A DNA stretch of 64,000 nucleotides from an uncultured Bacteroidota bacterium. Its GTDB lineage: Bacteria; Bacteroidota; Bacteroidia; Bacteroidales; P3. Below are positions 51,543-59,253 of the stretch, in pieces. The translations under genes and the position numbers were made by a program. Positions within the stretch are counted from its first letter, which is position 1. The number at the start of each line of letters is the position of its first letter. The stretch is from the NCBI GenBank assembly GCA_902762805.1, contig CACWPQ010000008.1:1-64000 (forward strand), given 5' to 3'. The notes beneath the pieces are model-generated. The model had not been told where the DNA came from and did no database searches. It saw only the letters and a list, made by a program, of their open reading frames with translations.

Positions 51543-53606
51543 ATGGAAAAGAAATTCTATATACCAACATCATCTTTGAATTACAATAACGTAGTATCCT
51601 CGGAAAGCATATCACCTGCGTATTGTTATTCTAAACGGGGTTTTGGGCTGAAAAGATTTGTTGACATATTCGATGGCCAAAAAAGTGATAGTGTCATTTT
51701 GTCTGATCAGTTATTGGGGTTCACACGTCCAGCATCTGACATTGAGGACCACCCAATGCTAATAGAAGTATGCCTGGATGACCTTGAACTCATTCCTATG
51801 GGCACTGGCTTTTATGCTACTCCCCGAACGATATTCATAACTCCATACACGTGTAGGTTTATATTTTTTACGGAGCAAGACAGTCTAGTGACTGAATCGT
51901 TGTCGGATCATAGTTTAGATGTAAAACTATCATCCTTATATATTCCCAGAATGTGTATAGAAAAACCTATTGGCAAATATGATTTTTCTGCAATCCAATA
52001 TGATGGGACTAAAATACAACCTGTCGACAATATATTGTTCGACGAAAGGTCGAATCGCTTAAAAGGCTTGCTTTTCGGCTACTACATAGGAGCAATGCTT
52101 TCTACAAATGAGATTGAGGTAGAGAAACTAAAAATACTGCAAGCGGTGTTGAACGAATTCTCCGGTATTATTTCGAGCGGAGAAAAATTCCTTTCTTCAT
52201 CCAAAGAAAACACCTTGCGTGAGTTATCAACCAAGTGGAGCCATCTAACACCACTTTATGTAGACTTGGCAGATGCGCAAATCGATGTTCAAAAACTCTC
52301 GCAAATATTGTCGAAGCATGGAGTTCGGCTCCCAATAGGCAATCTTAGACTTAACACCTATCTTCCGTACCTCATAAGTCCTCATAACCAAGGAGAATCA
52401 AACCCTGCAATTGAGTGGATTGAGAATGAAATAGAAAAGCTCTGCAATTCAATGAGGCGAAATGGGAAGAAGCTGAGGCCTGAAGACTGTGAGGTAGTTA
52501 CCGACGGGAGCAACGTTGTTAACATTCAAGTCCAGGATCATCCGGAATTAGTTAGGCACTGGCTGAATACACTAATGTTGGATTATACCTGCACGCCTCT
52601 GGGAGAATACAGCAAAATGGAACTGGCCGATAGAATAACGGATTCAGCAATAGAATTTCTTGGAGAGGCGTGGAAAGAAAGTCAAGAGAGGGTGTTCTTG
52701 AACAAGCTACGAAGACATATCGCTGGAGAAGCCTTTGATGTGAAGTGGGACAATGGAGCATTGTGTTCTGTTGCAGCAGTAGTGCTTCATGGTGAAGAAT
52801 GGGACGCGTTGCTCAATTTTATGCAACGTAAGGGTATGAGTGATTATCGTCTGGCCTTTGCGATGTATGGTGCATTGACAGGATATGCTAATATGACGCG
52901 CGATTTCGTTGATATTTTATTTGAAGACAAGGTCTATGGAATGCAGGTGTATATAGAGTTTTATGGGCAGCTGTTCGGGAAAGATTTGAACATAGAGGCA
53001 GTTGCACCAAACAATGATAATTTAACGTCCCCCTATCCGCCAACTGATATATGTGGACCAGAAAAAGATGTCAATCCTGTTGTCGATAGTATTATTCAAA
53101 AAATTACCTCGTCAGATAAATTCGATAGAAAAAAACATGACAGGTATATTGGGGAAATAAGAGATAGAAATATCGTAGCCTGGGATATGGTAAAAGAATT
53201 GAGCGGGAGAAGCAGAGACGGCTGGAAAAGTCTCATCGATGATATCACTAAGCCTTCAAAGAAGAAAAACAGAATGATTCAAGGATCGATCAACTTCATT
53301 CCCGACAACAATAACATATTCAAATATGACCGAGGTGCTTGGCTTAAAATAGAAGACATTATACAGGATGAAGGTTGGGTTAATTCAAAAGGGAGAAGTC
53401 GTAAGCAGTTAATCATTGAAGATTTGCAATGGTTTCAGGGCAGCGATATGTCGATTGGAGACAATAAGAAAGATATTGAACTCTTTTGCGACAAATTCAA
53501 GACCCAACCAGACAGAAATGGCAATCAACAAGGTCTATATTATACGCCACAAATACGCCAAGCAATAAAACAACGTCTCCTTTCGTTATATTGCAACAAT
53601 GACTGA
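51543..53606 (+). CDS. 687-aa protein of unknown function in the AT-rich operon
   Basis: I recognise no domain. The N-terminal 170 residues look rich in beta strands (FYIPTSSLNYNNVVSSES, GFTRPASDIEDHPMLIEVCLDD, FYATPRTIFITPYTCRF). The middle (about 170-460) is largely helical with acidic patches, and the C-terminal part (about 500-687) is Lys/Asp-rich with KKHDRYIGEIRDRN and a KKKNRMIQG stretch. There is no signal peptide or membrane segment, so it is cytoplasmic. Position and 8-nt spacing tie it to the helicase. It overlaps the next gene by 8 nt. It could be the effector or target-recognition part of the operon. Confidence 0.65.
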   Translation: MEKKFYIPTSSLNYNNVVSSESISPAYCYSKRGFGLKRFVDIFDGQKSDSVILSDQLLGFTRPASDIEDHPMLIEVCLDDLELIPMGTGFYATPRTIFITPYTCRFIFFTEQDSLVTESLSDHSLDVKLSSLYIPRMCIEKPIGKYDFSAIQYDGTKIQPVDNILFDERSNRLKGLLFGYYIGAMLSTNEIEVEKLKILQAVLNEFSGIISSGEKFLSSSKENTLRELSTKWSHLTPLYVDLADAQIDVQKLSQILSKHGVRLPIGNLRLNTYLPYLISPHNQGESNPAIEWIENEIEKLCNSMRRNGKKLRPEDCEVVTDGSNVVNIQVQDHPELVRHWLNTLMLDYTCTPLGEYSKMELADRITDSAIEFLGEAWKESQERVFLNKLRRHIAGEAFDVKWDNGALCSVAAVVLHGEEWDALLNFMQRKGMSDYRLAFAMYGALTGYANMTRDFVDILFEDKVYGMQVYIEFYGQLFGKDLNIEAVAPNNDNLTSPYPPTDICGPEKDVNPVVDSIIQKITSSDKFDRKKHDRYIGEIRDRNIVAWDMVKELSGRSRDGWKSLIDDITKPSKKKNRMIQGSINFIPDNNNIFKYDRGAWLKIEDIIQDEGWVNSKGRSRKQLIIEDLQWFQGSDMSIGDNKKDIELFCDKFKTQPDRNGNQQGLYYTPQIRQAIKQRLLSLYCNND

Positions 53607-54660
53607 CGTAGTATCTATAACCCTCGACAACGGCAACACGGTCGAAACCGCGATGCATCCTGTTATTGTGTCGGCCAGTCGGTCAACAGATATTCCTGCC
53701 TTTTATGCAGATTGGTTTATTAATCGCTTGAGAAAGGGATATGTGATATGGAAAAATCCGTTTAATCAGAAGCCAATGTATATCTCGTTCAAGACTGTCA
53801 GGGTGATTGTGTTTTGGACTAAGAACCCCAAACCATTAATTCCATATCTTCATGAATTGGACGAGTTGGGAATTCATTATTATTTTCAGTTTACGTTGAA
53901 TGATTATGAGAAAGAAGGATTTGAGCCATTTGTGCCGAGTGTGGAGCAGCGTGTTGAAACATTCCATCGATTATCAGAATTAATTGGCAAGGAACGTGTG
54001 ATTTGGCGTTTTGACCCATTGATCATTACCCCAAAGTTGTCTCCTCACGAATTACTAAAAAAAGTGTGGAATGTGGGTAATAAATTGAAGGGTTCAACAG
54101 ATAAGTTGGTTTTTAGTTTCGTTGATATCAATGGTTATCGAAAGGTTCAGAACAATCTTGTGAAAGAAACGAATCAATTCACCAGGGAAACAATTTGCCA
54201 ATCCGAGTTAACACAGTATCAAATGAACGAGATTGCCGAAGGTCTTTCAAAATGCCGTGATAAATGGGCGACTGAAGGTTGGAAAGTTGAACTTGCCACA
54301 TGTGGTGAGCAAGTAGACCTTATCCGTTATGGTATTGCGCATAATCGTTGTATTGATGGCGAATTGATGAAAAAACTATGGCCAGAAGATCAAGACTTGC
54401 TATACTATCTCTGTTATGGAGAAATGCCAAGTCCAATGTTTGGTATAGATTTTACACAACCAGCATTGAGCCCTGAAAAATTAAAAGATAAAGGGCAACG
54501 TAAAGCGTGTGGTTGCATGATTAGTAAAGATATTGGTATGTATAATTCATGCCTTCACCAATGCGTATATTGTTATGCAAATACAAGTAGGGAGGTGGTA
54601 AAAAGGAATTGGATAAAACACAGTGAAAATCCTCCGGGAGAAATGATTGTTGATGGATAA
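53599..54660 (+). CDS. DUF1848 protein with a C-terminal radical-SAM-like cysteine motif
   Basis: A 353-aa protein of the DUF1848 family (MHPVIVSASRSTDIPAFYADWF, RVIVFWTKNPKPLIPYL, YFQFTLNDYEKEGFEP, ERVIWRFDPLIITPKLS). At the C-terminus is CLHQCVYCYAN, with C318, C322 and C325 in the CX3CX2C spacing of radical SAM enzymes, preceded by C304 and C306. Radical SAM enzymes normally have this motif near the N-terminus, so the fold would be circularly permuted. Spore photoproduct lyase is the nearest relative I would suspect. Last gene of the operon. Confidence 0.8.
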   Translation: MTDVVSITLDNGNTVETAMHPVIVSASRSTDIPAFYADWFINRLRKGYVIWKNPFNQKPMYISFKTVRVIVFWTKNPKPLIPYLHELDELGIHYYFQFTLNDYEKEGFEPFVPSVEQRVETFHRLSELIGKERVIWRFDPLIITPKLSPHELLKKVWNVGNKLKGSTDKLVFSFVDINGYRKVQNNLVKETNQFTRETICQSELTQYQMNEIAEGLSKCRDKWATEGWKVELATCGEQVDLIRYGIAHNRCIDGELMKKLWPEDQDLLYYLCYGEMPSPMFGIDFTQPALSPEKLKDKGQRKACGCMISKDIGMYNSCLHQCVYCYANTSREVVKRNWIKHSENPPGEMIVDG

Positions 54661-54684
54661 ACTAAAATAATACGTAAATCTATA

Positions 54685-55536
54685 ATGAAAAAAATAGTAA
54701 TCTTATTATTTGGCATATTGCTTTTTTTTGCTTGCTATACCCCGAAAAAGATTACCCAAGAAAGTAAAAATACCAGATGGCCGGATTTCTTGCGGGAATG
54801 GGCAGCAGATTATGAGATTGACGATGCACAACACTTGGCTATCATTGGCCAGATTGATACGTTATATAGGCTCGTTGAAGACAGTACATCGGATAGTGAA
54901 CTGCTCTGCTCAAAGTTGTGTCAGCTACAGAACACCATCAGTGATGCCATCGTGTATGACTCCTCGTTGGTGTTTCACCTGATGATGCGGGCTACGGCAC
55001 GCAATCTTTATGGTATTATTTACAACAACCCATGGTTCATTGAATTAGGCTGCAAATGTGAGGTGTTGGAATACCTTTTGATAGATTCAAAATGGTACAC
55101 ATCAAGCAGAGAGAACTTTGATTTGATGTACACCACGATTATGGGGCTCTCTTGGCAGGCTCCGGACCGTTTTGCCAATCTGATGCTCACCAAAGAAGAT
55201 GGCAACGAACTTTCAACGGCAATCCTGATTGTGTACAATTACGCCGATACCTCCATCGACAATCTTCAAATATCGTTCACCGACAGTGAGGGAGCCATCA
55301 TTGAGCAGCTGACAGAGAAAGACACGTATGCGGAAGTGCCCGATGCCGGCGTAAAGAGAATGATGTTGCCGCCATATCTGGTGATGAATGCATTGGCAAT
55401 TGGCGGAACGCTTACAATATCGTACGACACCCCTCAAGGCACATTGGAGATGACAGGCGTCCCTCATGTCCATTTCATGGAACAGATAAAGGAATGCCCT
55501 CGTTTAAAAGAGGTGTTAAACCAAGCATTGGAATAG
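54685..55536 (+). CDS. Hypothetical lipoprotein
   Basis: A 283-aa lipoprotein (lipobox LLFFAC, lipid on C17). The middle is helical, with MRATARNLYGIIYNNPWFIELGCKCEVLEYLL, and the C-terminal 90 residues look like a beta domain. I recognise no family. It is AT-rich like the operon upstream but has a 24-nt gap and no clear promoter. Confidence 0.6.
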   Translation: MKKIVILLFGILLFFACYTPKKITQESKNTRWPDFLREWAADYEIDDAQHLAIIGQIDTLYRLVEDSTSDSELLCSKLCQLQNTISDAIVYDSSLVFHLMMRATARNLYGIIYNNPWFIELGCKCEVLEYLLIDSKWYTSSRENFDLMYTTIMGLSWQAPDRFANLMLTKEDGNELSTAILIVYNYADTSIDNLQISFTDSEGAIIEQLTEKDTYAEVPDAGVKRMMLPPYLVMNALAIGGTLTISYDTPQGTLEMTGVPHVHFMEQIKECPRLKEVLNQALE

Positions 55537-55698
55537 AATAATTAGGCAAATGAGTCCACCATGCTCATGATTCACCCGCAATCATTTGCATGGTTTTTTC
55601 ATTGGTATGGGTACACTATAGGAACGCTATCGGAACCATGGCAGTACCATATACCGAGGTAAAATGGGAACAGAAGGAAAGCAATAGGGCAGCAAAAC
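55537..55698. other. Intergenic, no gene seen
   Basis: A short plus-strand ORF (55590-55895) reads through here but is mostly antisense to the gene at 55699 and has no recognisable product. Confidence 0.4.
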
Positions 55699-55914
55699 CT
55701 ATAGGGCGTTTTTTAGCTCATTCTCAAGACTGTCGTAAAGATAAGCTGGACTTTGGAAATAGAGTCCGGTCTTCGTATTGTTCAGCGCAGCGTAAGTCTT
55801 GGATTTGTATACAATATCCATGGCATCACGCATCGTCATTGAACGCTCTTCCATTAGACGAGCTATCATCTCGCGCGTCAACGTCTCTATCATGAATGTC
55901 TCTTTCCCGCTCAT
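55699..55914 (-). CDS. Small protein of the DUF3791/DUF3990 module
   Basis: A 71-aa acidic-helical protein (MIETLTREMIARLMEERSMT, MRDAMDIVYKSKTYAALNN, LYDSLENELKN) with no name I know. Its start overlaps the DUF3990 stop by 4 nt. Similar small third genes accompany DUF3990 loci in Bacteroides, and it resembles the PIN-adjacent DUF3791-like antitoxin set in size only. It could be a second antitoxin. Confidence 0.65.
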   Translation of the reverse strand: MSGKETFMIETLTREMIARLMEERSMTMRDAMDIVYKSKTYAALNNTKTGLYFQSPAYLYDSLENELKNAL

Positions 55915-56381
55915 GATCTTTGCAATAATTGAATAGCCATATCCGTAGCAAACATATACTGGATGGTCACGATATGGTACTTGATTTCTTCAAGGAACTG
56001 CTCTTCTGTTATGATGCCCTCTTCTACTCGGCGTATCTGGTAGCCAATTACATCGTCGGCAATGGGTCCAATAACAATATCGTAGTTGTGAACCTGTGTT
56101 CGAGTGCGGTTCTTGCGGTTCATCAACACAAAACGAGCCCACTCCATAGTATAACTGTCAAACCGGAGTACCTTCAATGCTTGTAGGGCATTGTCGTCAA
56201 TGGTGTATTCATACACACGGGCCTCGCCGACGCCATATTGTTCAAACTTGCGTTCGGCCTGTCGTTGTGCCACCTGTTTGTCGGGAGTAAGATAAAATCC
56301 GATGCCAAAGTCTTTGCCGACTCGACTTTCTTTGAGGTCTATTTGCAGTATCTCTGCATTGGTTCCATGATAGAGTTTCAT
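55911..56381 (-). CDS. DUF3990 protein, predicted ADP-ribosyltransferase-like toxin
   Basis: A 156-aa protein with the DUF3990 opening MKLYHGTNAEILQIDLKESR, then VGKDFGIGFYLTPDKQVAQRQ. The H-x-T/G and DFG.GFYLT motifs resemble the NAD-binding core of ADP-ribosyltransferases. In the genome neighbourhoods I know, it sits between a DUF3791 gene and another small gene, which suggests a toxin-antitoxin module. Overlaps of 4 nt on both sides indicate one tightly coupled operon. Confidence 0.78.
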   Translation of the reverse strand: MKLYHGTNAEILQIDLKESRVGKDFGIGFYLTPDKQVAQRQAERKFEQYGVGEARVYEYTIDDNALQALKVLRFDSYTMEWARFVLMNRKNRTRTQVHNYDIVIGPIADDVIGYQIRRVEEGIITEEQFLEEIKYHIVTIQYMFATDMAIQLLQRS

Positions 56382-56602
56382 GCAAGCGTCCCTCCCATAC
56401 GTTTGCAGTAAGCCGTTAGGTCCTCGACTGTATTGTCAAAAGAAAAGGTGTGTTCTACATCATAGAATCTATCCACGAAGTCAAGGCCTTTGTATCGCTG
56501 TAGATACTCGTATGACTGTGACGTAGATATTTGGTGCGCCGTGGCAAACTCTGTAATAAGAGCCACAAAGTAGTTGATTTTATCAATTGTATTCTTACTC
56601 AT
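56378..56602 (-). CDS. DUF3791 protein, predicted antitoxin
   Basis: A 74-aa protein with DUF3791 features (KINYFVALITEFATAHQIS, SQSYEYLQRYKGLDF, DNTVEDLTAYCKRMGG). First gene of the three-gene minus-strand module. Antitoxin function is inferred from position, size and overlap with the DUF3990 start. Confidence 0.75.
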   Translation of the reverse strand: MSKNTIDKINYFVALITEFATAHQISTSQSYEYLQRYKGLDFVDRFYDVEHTFSFDNTVEDLTAYCKRMGGTLA

Positions 56603-56640
56603 ATGTATCTATCTTAACGCGACATTTCATTTTTTATTGT

Positions 56641-56683
56641 GTAAAAAGCAAAAAGCAGGCCGCCATAAGATATGGCGGCCTGC
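56641..56683 (-). terminator. Strong intrinsic terminator after the DUF1015 gene
   Basis: GCAGGCCGCCATA (56655-56667) and TATGGCGGCCTGC (56671-56683) form a perfect 13-bp stem with a 3-nt loop. On the minus strand it is followed by TTTTTGCTTTTT. Confidence 0.95.
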
Positions 56684-56733
56684 TACTTATCTACTTAACT
56701 ACTGTCTACTTAACTACTGTCTACTTAACTACT
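56684..56733. repeat. 15-bp tandem repeat
   Basis: CTACTTAACTACTGT repeated about three times, between the DUF1015 stop and its terminator. Confidence 0.85.
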
Positions 56734-56738
56734 AGACC

Positions 56739-58004
56739 TTAGCAGAGCTCGTGGATCACGAGGCCGGAGCGGAGCTTGGGCTCGAACCATGTGGTCTTCG
56801 GGGGCATGATGTTGCCGGTGTCGGCAATGTCGATGATCTGCTTCATGCTGACGGGATAGAGGGCAAAGGCGACCTTCATCTCGCCGTTGTCAACGCGACG
56901 CTTCAGCTCGCCGAGGCCACGGATGCCGCCGACGAAGTCGATGCGCTTGTCGGTGCGGAGGTCCTTGATGCCGAGCACCTTGTCGAGGACGAGGTTGGAG
57001 AGGATGGTAACATCGAGCACACCGATGGGGTCGTTGTCGTTGTAGGTGCCGGGCTTGGCGGTCATCTTGTACCAGTGGCCGTCGAGGTACATGCTGTGCT
57101 CATGCAGCTTGGCGGGCTTGTAGATGTCGGTGCCCATGTCGGTGAGCTCGTAGCTCTCGCCGACGGCAGCCATGAACTGCTCCTTGCTGAGGCCGTTGAG
57201 GTCCTTGACGACGCGGTTGTAGTCGATGACATTGAGCTGGTTGTCGGGGAAGATGACGGTCATGAAGTAGTTGTACTCCTCCTTGCCGGTGTGGCGGGGG
57301 TTCTGCTCCTTCTTCTCCTGTCCCACGAGGGCGGCGGCGGCGCTACGGTGGTGGCCGTCGGCGATGTACATGGCGGGAACCTGCTTGTCGAAGATGTCGA
57401 CGAGCTCGGCGATGATGGCCTTGTCGTCGATGACCCAGAAGCGGTGGCCGAAACCGTCCTCCTTGGCGATGAAGTCATAGATGGGCTTCTTGGCGGTGAT
57501 GCCGGCCACGATCTCATCGATGCGGGCGATGGCGGGATAGGCGAAGAAGACGGGCTCCACGTTGGCGTTGGTGATGCGGACGTGCTTCATGCGGTCCTCT
57601 TCCTTGTCCTTGCGGGTGAGCTCGTGCTTCTTGATGACCTTGTTGACATAGTCCTCGCTGTAGGCGCAGGCCACGATGCCGTATTGCCACTTGGCGTCGG
57701 CGGCGGTGGGGTTCATGCTCTGGGCGTAGATGTAGAGTTTCTCCTCCTCATCCTTGACCAGCCAGCCGAGGTCCTTGAACAGGTTGTAGTTCTTCACGAC
57801 CTGGAGGTACACTTCGGGCGAGTGCTCGTCGGTGCCTTTGGGGAGGTCGATTTCAGCCTTGGTAACGTGCAGCAGGCTGTAGGGGTTGCCCTCGCACTCC
57901 ACGCGGGCCTCTTCGGAGTTCAGTACGTCGTAGGGACGCGAAGCCAGTTTTTCGACGATGTCCACCGGGGGGCGGAATCCTTTGAAGGGTTTTATAATAC
58001 TCAT
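56739..58004 (-). CDS. DUF1015 family protein
   Basis: A 421-aa protein with DUF1015 features: IIKPFKGFRPPVDIVEKLASRPYDVL at the start, then NPYSLLHVTKAEIDLP, VMYIADGHHRSAAA-like DGHHR near the centre, and GIRGLGELKRRVDNGEMKVAFALYPVSMKQI towards the end. The family is widespread and uncharacterised, possibly with HipA-like or serine-kinase links; in Bacteroidales it is often near serC/serA, which are not here. It begins 23 nt after hicA, so it may be read from the hicBA promoter. Confidence 0.9.
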   Translation of the reverse strand: MSIIKPFKGFRPPVDIVEKLASRPYDVLNSEEARVECEGNPYSLLHVTKAEIDLPKGTDEHSPEVYLQVVKNYNLFKDLGWLVKDEEEKLYIYAQSMNPTAADAKWQYGIVACAYSEDYVNKVIKKHELTRKDKEEDRMKHVRITNANVEPVFFAYPAIARIDEIVAGITAKKPIYDFIAKEDGFGHRFWVIDDKAIIAELVDIFDKQVPAMYIADGHHRSAAAALVGQEKKEQNPRHTGKEEYNYFMTVIFPDNQLNVIDYNRVVKDLNGLSKEQFMAAVGESYELTDMGTDIYKPAKLHEHSMYLDGHWYKMTAKPGTYNDNDPIGVLDVTILSNLVLDKVLGIKDLRTDKRIDFVGGIRGLGELKRRVDNGEMKVAFALYPVSMKQIIDIADTGNIMPPKTTWFEPKLRSGLVIHELC

Positions 58005-58027
58005 TGTTGTTTTATGTTTGTTGTTTA

Positions 58028-58225
58028 TTAATTGAATTTCACAGGTGGTATGTCAAGTTGCTTGCAAATAGCACGTGCTGTCAACTCCGCTATGTCGTTG
58101 TGCATCGGGACAACTGCTTTCTTCCCGTTTTGAATGTTTTGGAACATCGCATGGCTGCCTTTCTGTCGTCCAGTGGGCAAGCAGTTGTTTTCACGCAGAA
58201 AGCGAAGGAATTTTTCTTTCTTCAT
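58028..58225 (-). CDS. hicA: HicA-type mRNA interferase toxin
   Basis: A 65-aa protein with the HicA double-stranded-RNA-binding-like fold: KFLRFLRENNCLPTGRQKGSHAMFQN with the catalytic histidine in GSH, then VVPMHNDIAELTARAICKQL. HicA cleaves mRNA when free of its antitoxin. Its start overlaps the hicB stop by 4 nt. Confidence 0.9.
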   Translation of the reverse strand: MKKEKFLRFLRENNCLPTGRQKGSHAMFQNIQNGKKAVVPMHNDIAELTARAICKQLDIPPVKFN

Positions 58226-58446
58226 GCGTTCACTGCAATACGGCGACTGAAATACTTGCGTCCTGCATATTGGCGGCGAACACTTTCCTGCCGGTCTTCC
58301 AACACAAGTTCTATCGCCTCGCGGATATTTTCCAGCAATTCTTCCTCACTTGCTCCCTGAGATATGGCTTCAGGCACCTGTTCGCATTGCCCACAGAACA
58401 AGCCTGTCTCAGCATCTTTCTCTATGATAATGTTGTATTCAGACAT
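58222..58446 (-). CDS. hicB: HicB-type antitoxin
   Basis: A 74-aa protein with the HicB partial RNase H-like domain: IIIEKDAETGLFCGQCEQVPEAISQGASEEELLENIREAIELVLED. It lacks a long DNA-binding C-terminal part. The order hicB-hicA on the minus strand is the less common one. The promoter is at 58472-58479. Confidence 0.88.
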   Translation of the reverse strand: MSEYNIIIEKDAETGLFCGQCEQVPEAISQGASEEELLENIREAIELVLEDRQESVRRQYAGRKYFSRRIAVNA

Positions 58447-58471
58447 GCTATTTATATAATAAATCCGACTG

Positions 58472-58479
58472 CAAAGATA
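58472..58479 (-). promoter_or_regulatory. -7 element TATCTTTG for hicBA
   Basis: The minus strand reads TATCTTTG, 25 nt before the hicB ATG, with TTTC about 19 nt further upstream. Confidence 0.7.
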
Positions 58480-58509
58480 CGCACTTTTTATGATATGAGA
58501 AAAATAATT

Positions 58510-58540
58510 TTTGCTGCGTGGAAAAAAATGTGTACTTTTG
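58510..58540 (+). promoter_or_regulatory. Canonical promoter of a structured RNA
   Basis: TTTG at 58510-58513, a 19-nt spacer and TACTTTTG at 58533-58540, divergent from the hicBA promoter. Transcription should begin near 58546. Confidence 0.78.
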
Positions 58541-58545
58541 CAGCC

Positions 58546-58775
58546 GATTTCATAAGGAAATCAACGAAGCGTTATATCTTCGTCTTGTAAGTGAAAACCT
58601 GAGAAATTTTCAATGTAACACAAGAGAGAATATAATGGCTTTTCGCGTATAGCGTGGGCTGTTGTCTATTTCTTTGTTACAAGGTATTTTCTCAGGACCC
58701 TCACTTGAAGAAGTGGTATACTGCACCACGCTTTCGTTTCTGTATTAACTGCTCGAAGGGGTGCGAAAGAGCAAT
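58546..58775 (+). ncRNA. Structured RNA with a long central hairpin (6S-like?)
   Basis: Not coding. Two short 5' hairpins (GATTTC/GAAATC and ACGAAG/CTTCGT) precede a long hairpin: AAGTGA (58589-58594) with TCACTT (58701-58706), CCTGAGAAA (58598-58606) with TTTCTCAGG (58688-58696), TGTAACA (58614-58620) with TGTTACA (58675-58681), and an inner CGC-GTATA-GCG tip. Small bubbles interrupt the stem. Then GTGGT/ACCAC near 58712. The form recalls 6S RNA, but I cannot confirm a family. The 3' end is uncertain. Confidence 0.6.
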
Positions 58776-58790
58776 TAATTGTATGCTACT

Positions 58791-58964
58791 ATGGGCGAAA
58801 ATAAAACTGGGTGTCTAATAATAACCTTACTTGTTTTGGGAGGTGTGTTATTGTGTATAACTTTTGCCATATCAGACATCCGACCCGAATTAAACACTGT
58901 GATGTTTATAATTGGAGCCGTCATTATTGCTGTATTTGGATTTATTATTGCCAATATTGACTAA
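58791..58964 (+). CDS. Small membrane protein
   Basis: A 57-aa protein with two hydrophobic segments (CLIITLLVLGGVLLCITFAI and TVMFIIGAVIIAVFGFII) joined by a short polar loop. The ATG at 58779 would add four residues. No family recognised; it follows the structured RNA and may share its promoter. Confidence 0.5.
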   Translation: MGENKTGCLIITLLVLGGVLLCITFAISDIRPELNTVMFIIGAVIIAVFGFIIANID

Positions 58965-59095
58965 ATACAGTATTCTGCGAGTATTTACATGGAGATTATT
59001 TTGACACCGAAACAGCATGATTTCAAAAACAGAAAAAGGCTTGCACCAATGCCAGTGCACGCCCATTGTTGTTATTGCGTCAGTTAGCGTTTATC

Positions 59096-59128
59096 CCTCG
59101 TAGAAGGGCATCTTGACGGTGACGGCTT
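59096..59128 (-). pseudogene. Fragment of a gcvT 3' end
   Basis: 33 nt matching the last codons and stop region of gcvT (61983-62016) with two or three changes, coding TVKMPFYEG and a stop. No other part of gcvT is here. Confidence 0.7.
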
Positions 59129-59135
59129 TTTACGA

Positions 59136-59253
59136 CATCAGCCCCTGCGCCCAAATGGGGATGTTGTCGGTGTAACGTTTGATGACGGTTCCATCGGCAA
59201 AACGGAAGAGGATGCGTGCCTCATGGCCGTCAACCGTGAGGAAGATGCTTATT
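59136..59253 (-). pseudogene. Remnant of an unidentified coding region
   Basis: A minus-strand frame reads FLTVDGHEARILFRFADGTV and IKRYTDNIPIWAQGLMS before a stop, but is closed upstream by another stop after about 45 codons and has no start. It looks like the C-terminal piece of a lost gene next to the gcvT fragment. Confidence 0.4.

Noticed and set aside
55590..55895. A plus-strand 101-aa frame
   Set aside because: Mostly antisense to the 71-aa gene at 55699, with no recognisable product.
56684..56733. 15-bp repeat as an attachment site
   Set aside because: No integrase is present and no matching copy is seen at the other side of the island.
58546..58775. tmRNA, RNase P RNA or SRP RNA
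   Set aside because: No tRNA-like ends or tag frame, no RNase P core motifs, and no GGAAGCAGCC-type SRP tip.
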